7,124 bases of DNA, taken from Lutibacter sp. Lineage in GTDB: Bacteria; Bacteroidota; Bacteroidia; Flavobacteriales; Flavobacteriaceae. Each line of letters starts with the position of its first letter. The stretch's first letter is position 1. The stretch spans positions 1 through 7,124 of the forward strand of contig JASMME010000068.1 of assembly GCA_030748365.1 (NCBI GenBank), written 5' to 3'. The notes under the pieces are model-generated. The model worked only from the letters and a program-made list of their open reading frames with translations, was not told the origin of the DNA and made no database searches. Shown piece after piece: positions 6,804 to 7,124 of this stretch. Both the position numbers and the translations under genes were made by a program.

Positions 6804-7124
6804 ATGACATATATATCCCTTTTCATGGCTCTTTCTAATCCTTTAAAAGATTTTTTTAAATCAAGCAAAAGGAGAAAAATTTCACGGTTGTATGAGAAGG
6901 AATGTGAAGAGGCAGAGCGAATGATTGAGCGAAAAATAGTTTCGATGGAATTGCATGATAATATTTTATCGAGGATTTTTGGGTTGCGTATGCTGATGGG
7001 CTATATAAAAATTAGCGATGACAAGGTCGTTCAGGAAAAATACGTTACTTATCTCGGTGATTTATATCAAATTGAAAAAGAGATTAGAGAACTTTCTCGC
7101 GGGTTGAGCAGTCGCTTGCTTGCA
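6804..7124 (+). CDS. HisKA_3-type sensor histidine kinase, N-terminal part (3' end outside window)
   Basis: The first 107 residues of a histidine kinase are visible; the frame is still open at the window edge. ELHDNILSRIFGLRML at residues 49-64 matches the phosphoacceptor (H box) of HisKA_3/NarL-family kinases, with His51 (codon 6954-6956) as the predicted phosphorylated residue. EIRELSRGLSS at about 93-103 matches the end of the dimerisation helices. Residues 20-45 are rich in Lys, Arg and Glu and probably form a coiled-coil lead-in. An in-frame TGA at 6798-6800 blocks any longer version, so the start is ATG 6804 or ATG 6825. No signal peptide, TPR or clear membrane segment precedes the core, unlike most Bacteroidota kinases of this type. 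The ATPase domain and any partner response regulator would lie beyond 7124. It could be a soluble kinase or a fragment of a larger gene. Confidence 0.75.
   Translation, partial: MTYISLFMALSNPLKDFFKSSKRRKISRLYEKECEEAERMIERKIVSMELHDNILSRIFGLRMLMGYIKISDDKVVQEKYVTYLGDLYQIEKEIRELSRGLSSRLLA

Overview
The window looks like chromosomal DNA from a Bacteroidota species, most likely a marine-type member of the Flavobacteriaceae. This is inferred from protein style and from Bacteroidota promoter words (TAnnTTTG with an upstream TTG) in front of two transcription units. The near absence of Shine-Dalgarno sequences, a tRNA gene without an encoded CCA and moderate-to-low GC agree with it. The genus cannot be fixed from the sequence alone.

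Positions 1-3959 hold the 3' part of a plus-strand operon. It encodes a DUF885-family zinc-peptidase lipoprotein whose extreme N-terminus lies outside the window. Next come a proline racemase-family enzyme with the Cys/Cys pair of 4-hydroxyproline 2-epimerases and a DadA-like FAD-dependent D-amino acid dehydrogenase. The first two genes overlap by 8 bp and the third follows after 1 nt, so they are probably co-transcribed. The epimerase would convert trans-4-hydroxy-L-proline to cis-4-hydroxy-D-proline, and the dehydrogenase would oxidise that product. These are the first two steps of the bacterial hydroxyproline pathway. The remaining enzymes (Pyr4H2C deaminase and alpha-ketoglutarate semialdehyde dehydrogenase) are not downstream, so if present they should lie before position 1. 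The lipoprotein peptidase suggests peptide-bound (collagen-like) hydroxyproline as the source.

Positions 4041-4648 form a separate unit: a well-placed Bacteroidota promoter and a 193-residue PhnA-family zinc-ribbon protein. Convergent to it, on the minus strand (6119-4719), is a complete M20-family metallodipeptidase of the CNDP2 type.

Positions 6120-6240 are a short divergent intergenic region. A tRNA-Leu(UAG) with its own promoter follows at 6239-6320, then a strong two-sided terminator hairpin at 6322-6357.

Positions 6358-6803 are AT-rich with no credible gene, but contain a candidate promoter word and small direct and inverted repeats. The window ends inside a gene starting at 6804 that encodes the phosphoacceptor region of a HisKA_3-type histidine kinase. 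It starts very close to the kinase core, with no membrane or periplasmic sensor ahead of it.

No CRISPR array, insertion sequence, phage gene or clearly novel multi-gene system was seen. The most notable points are the lipoprotein peptidase embedded in the hydroxyproline operon and the sensor-less kinase behind a long leader.
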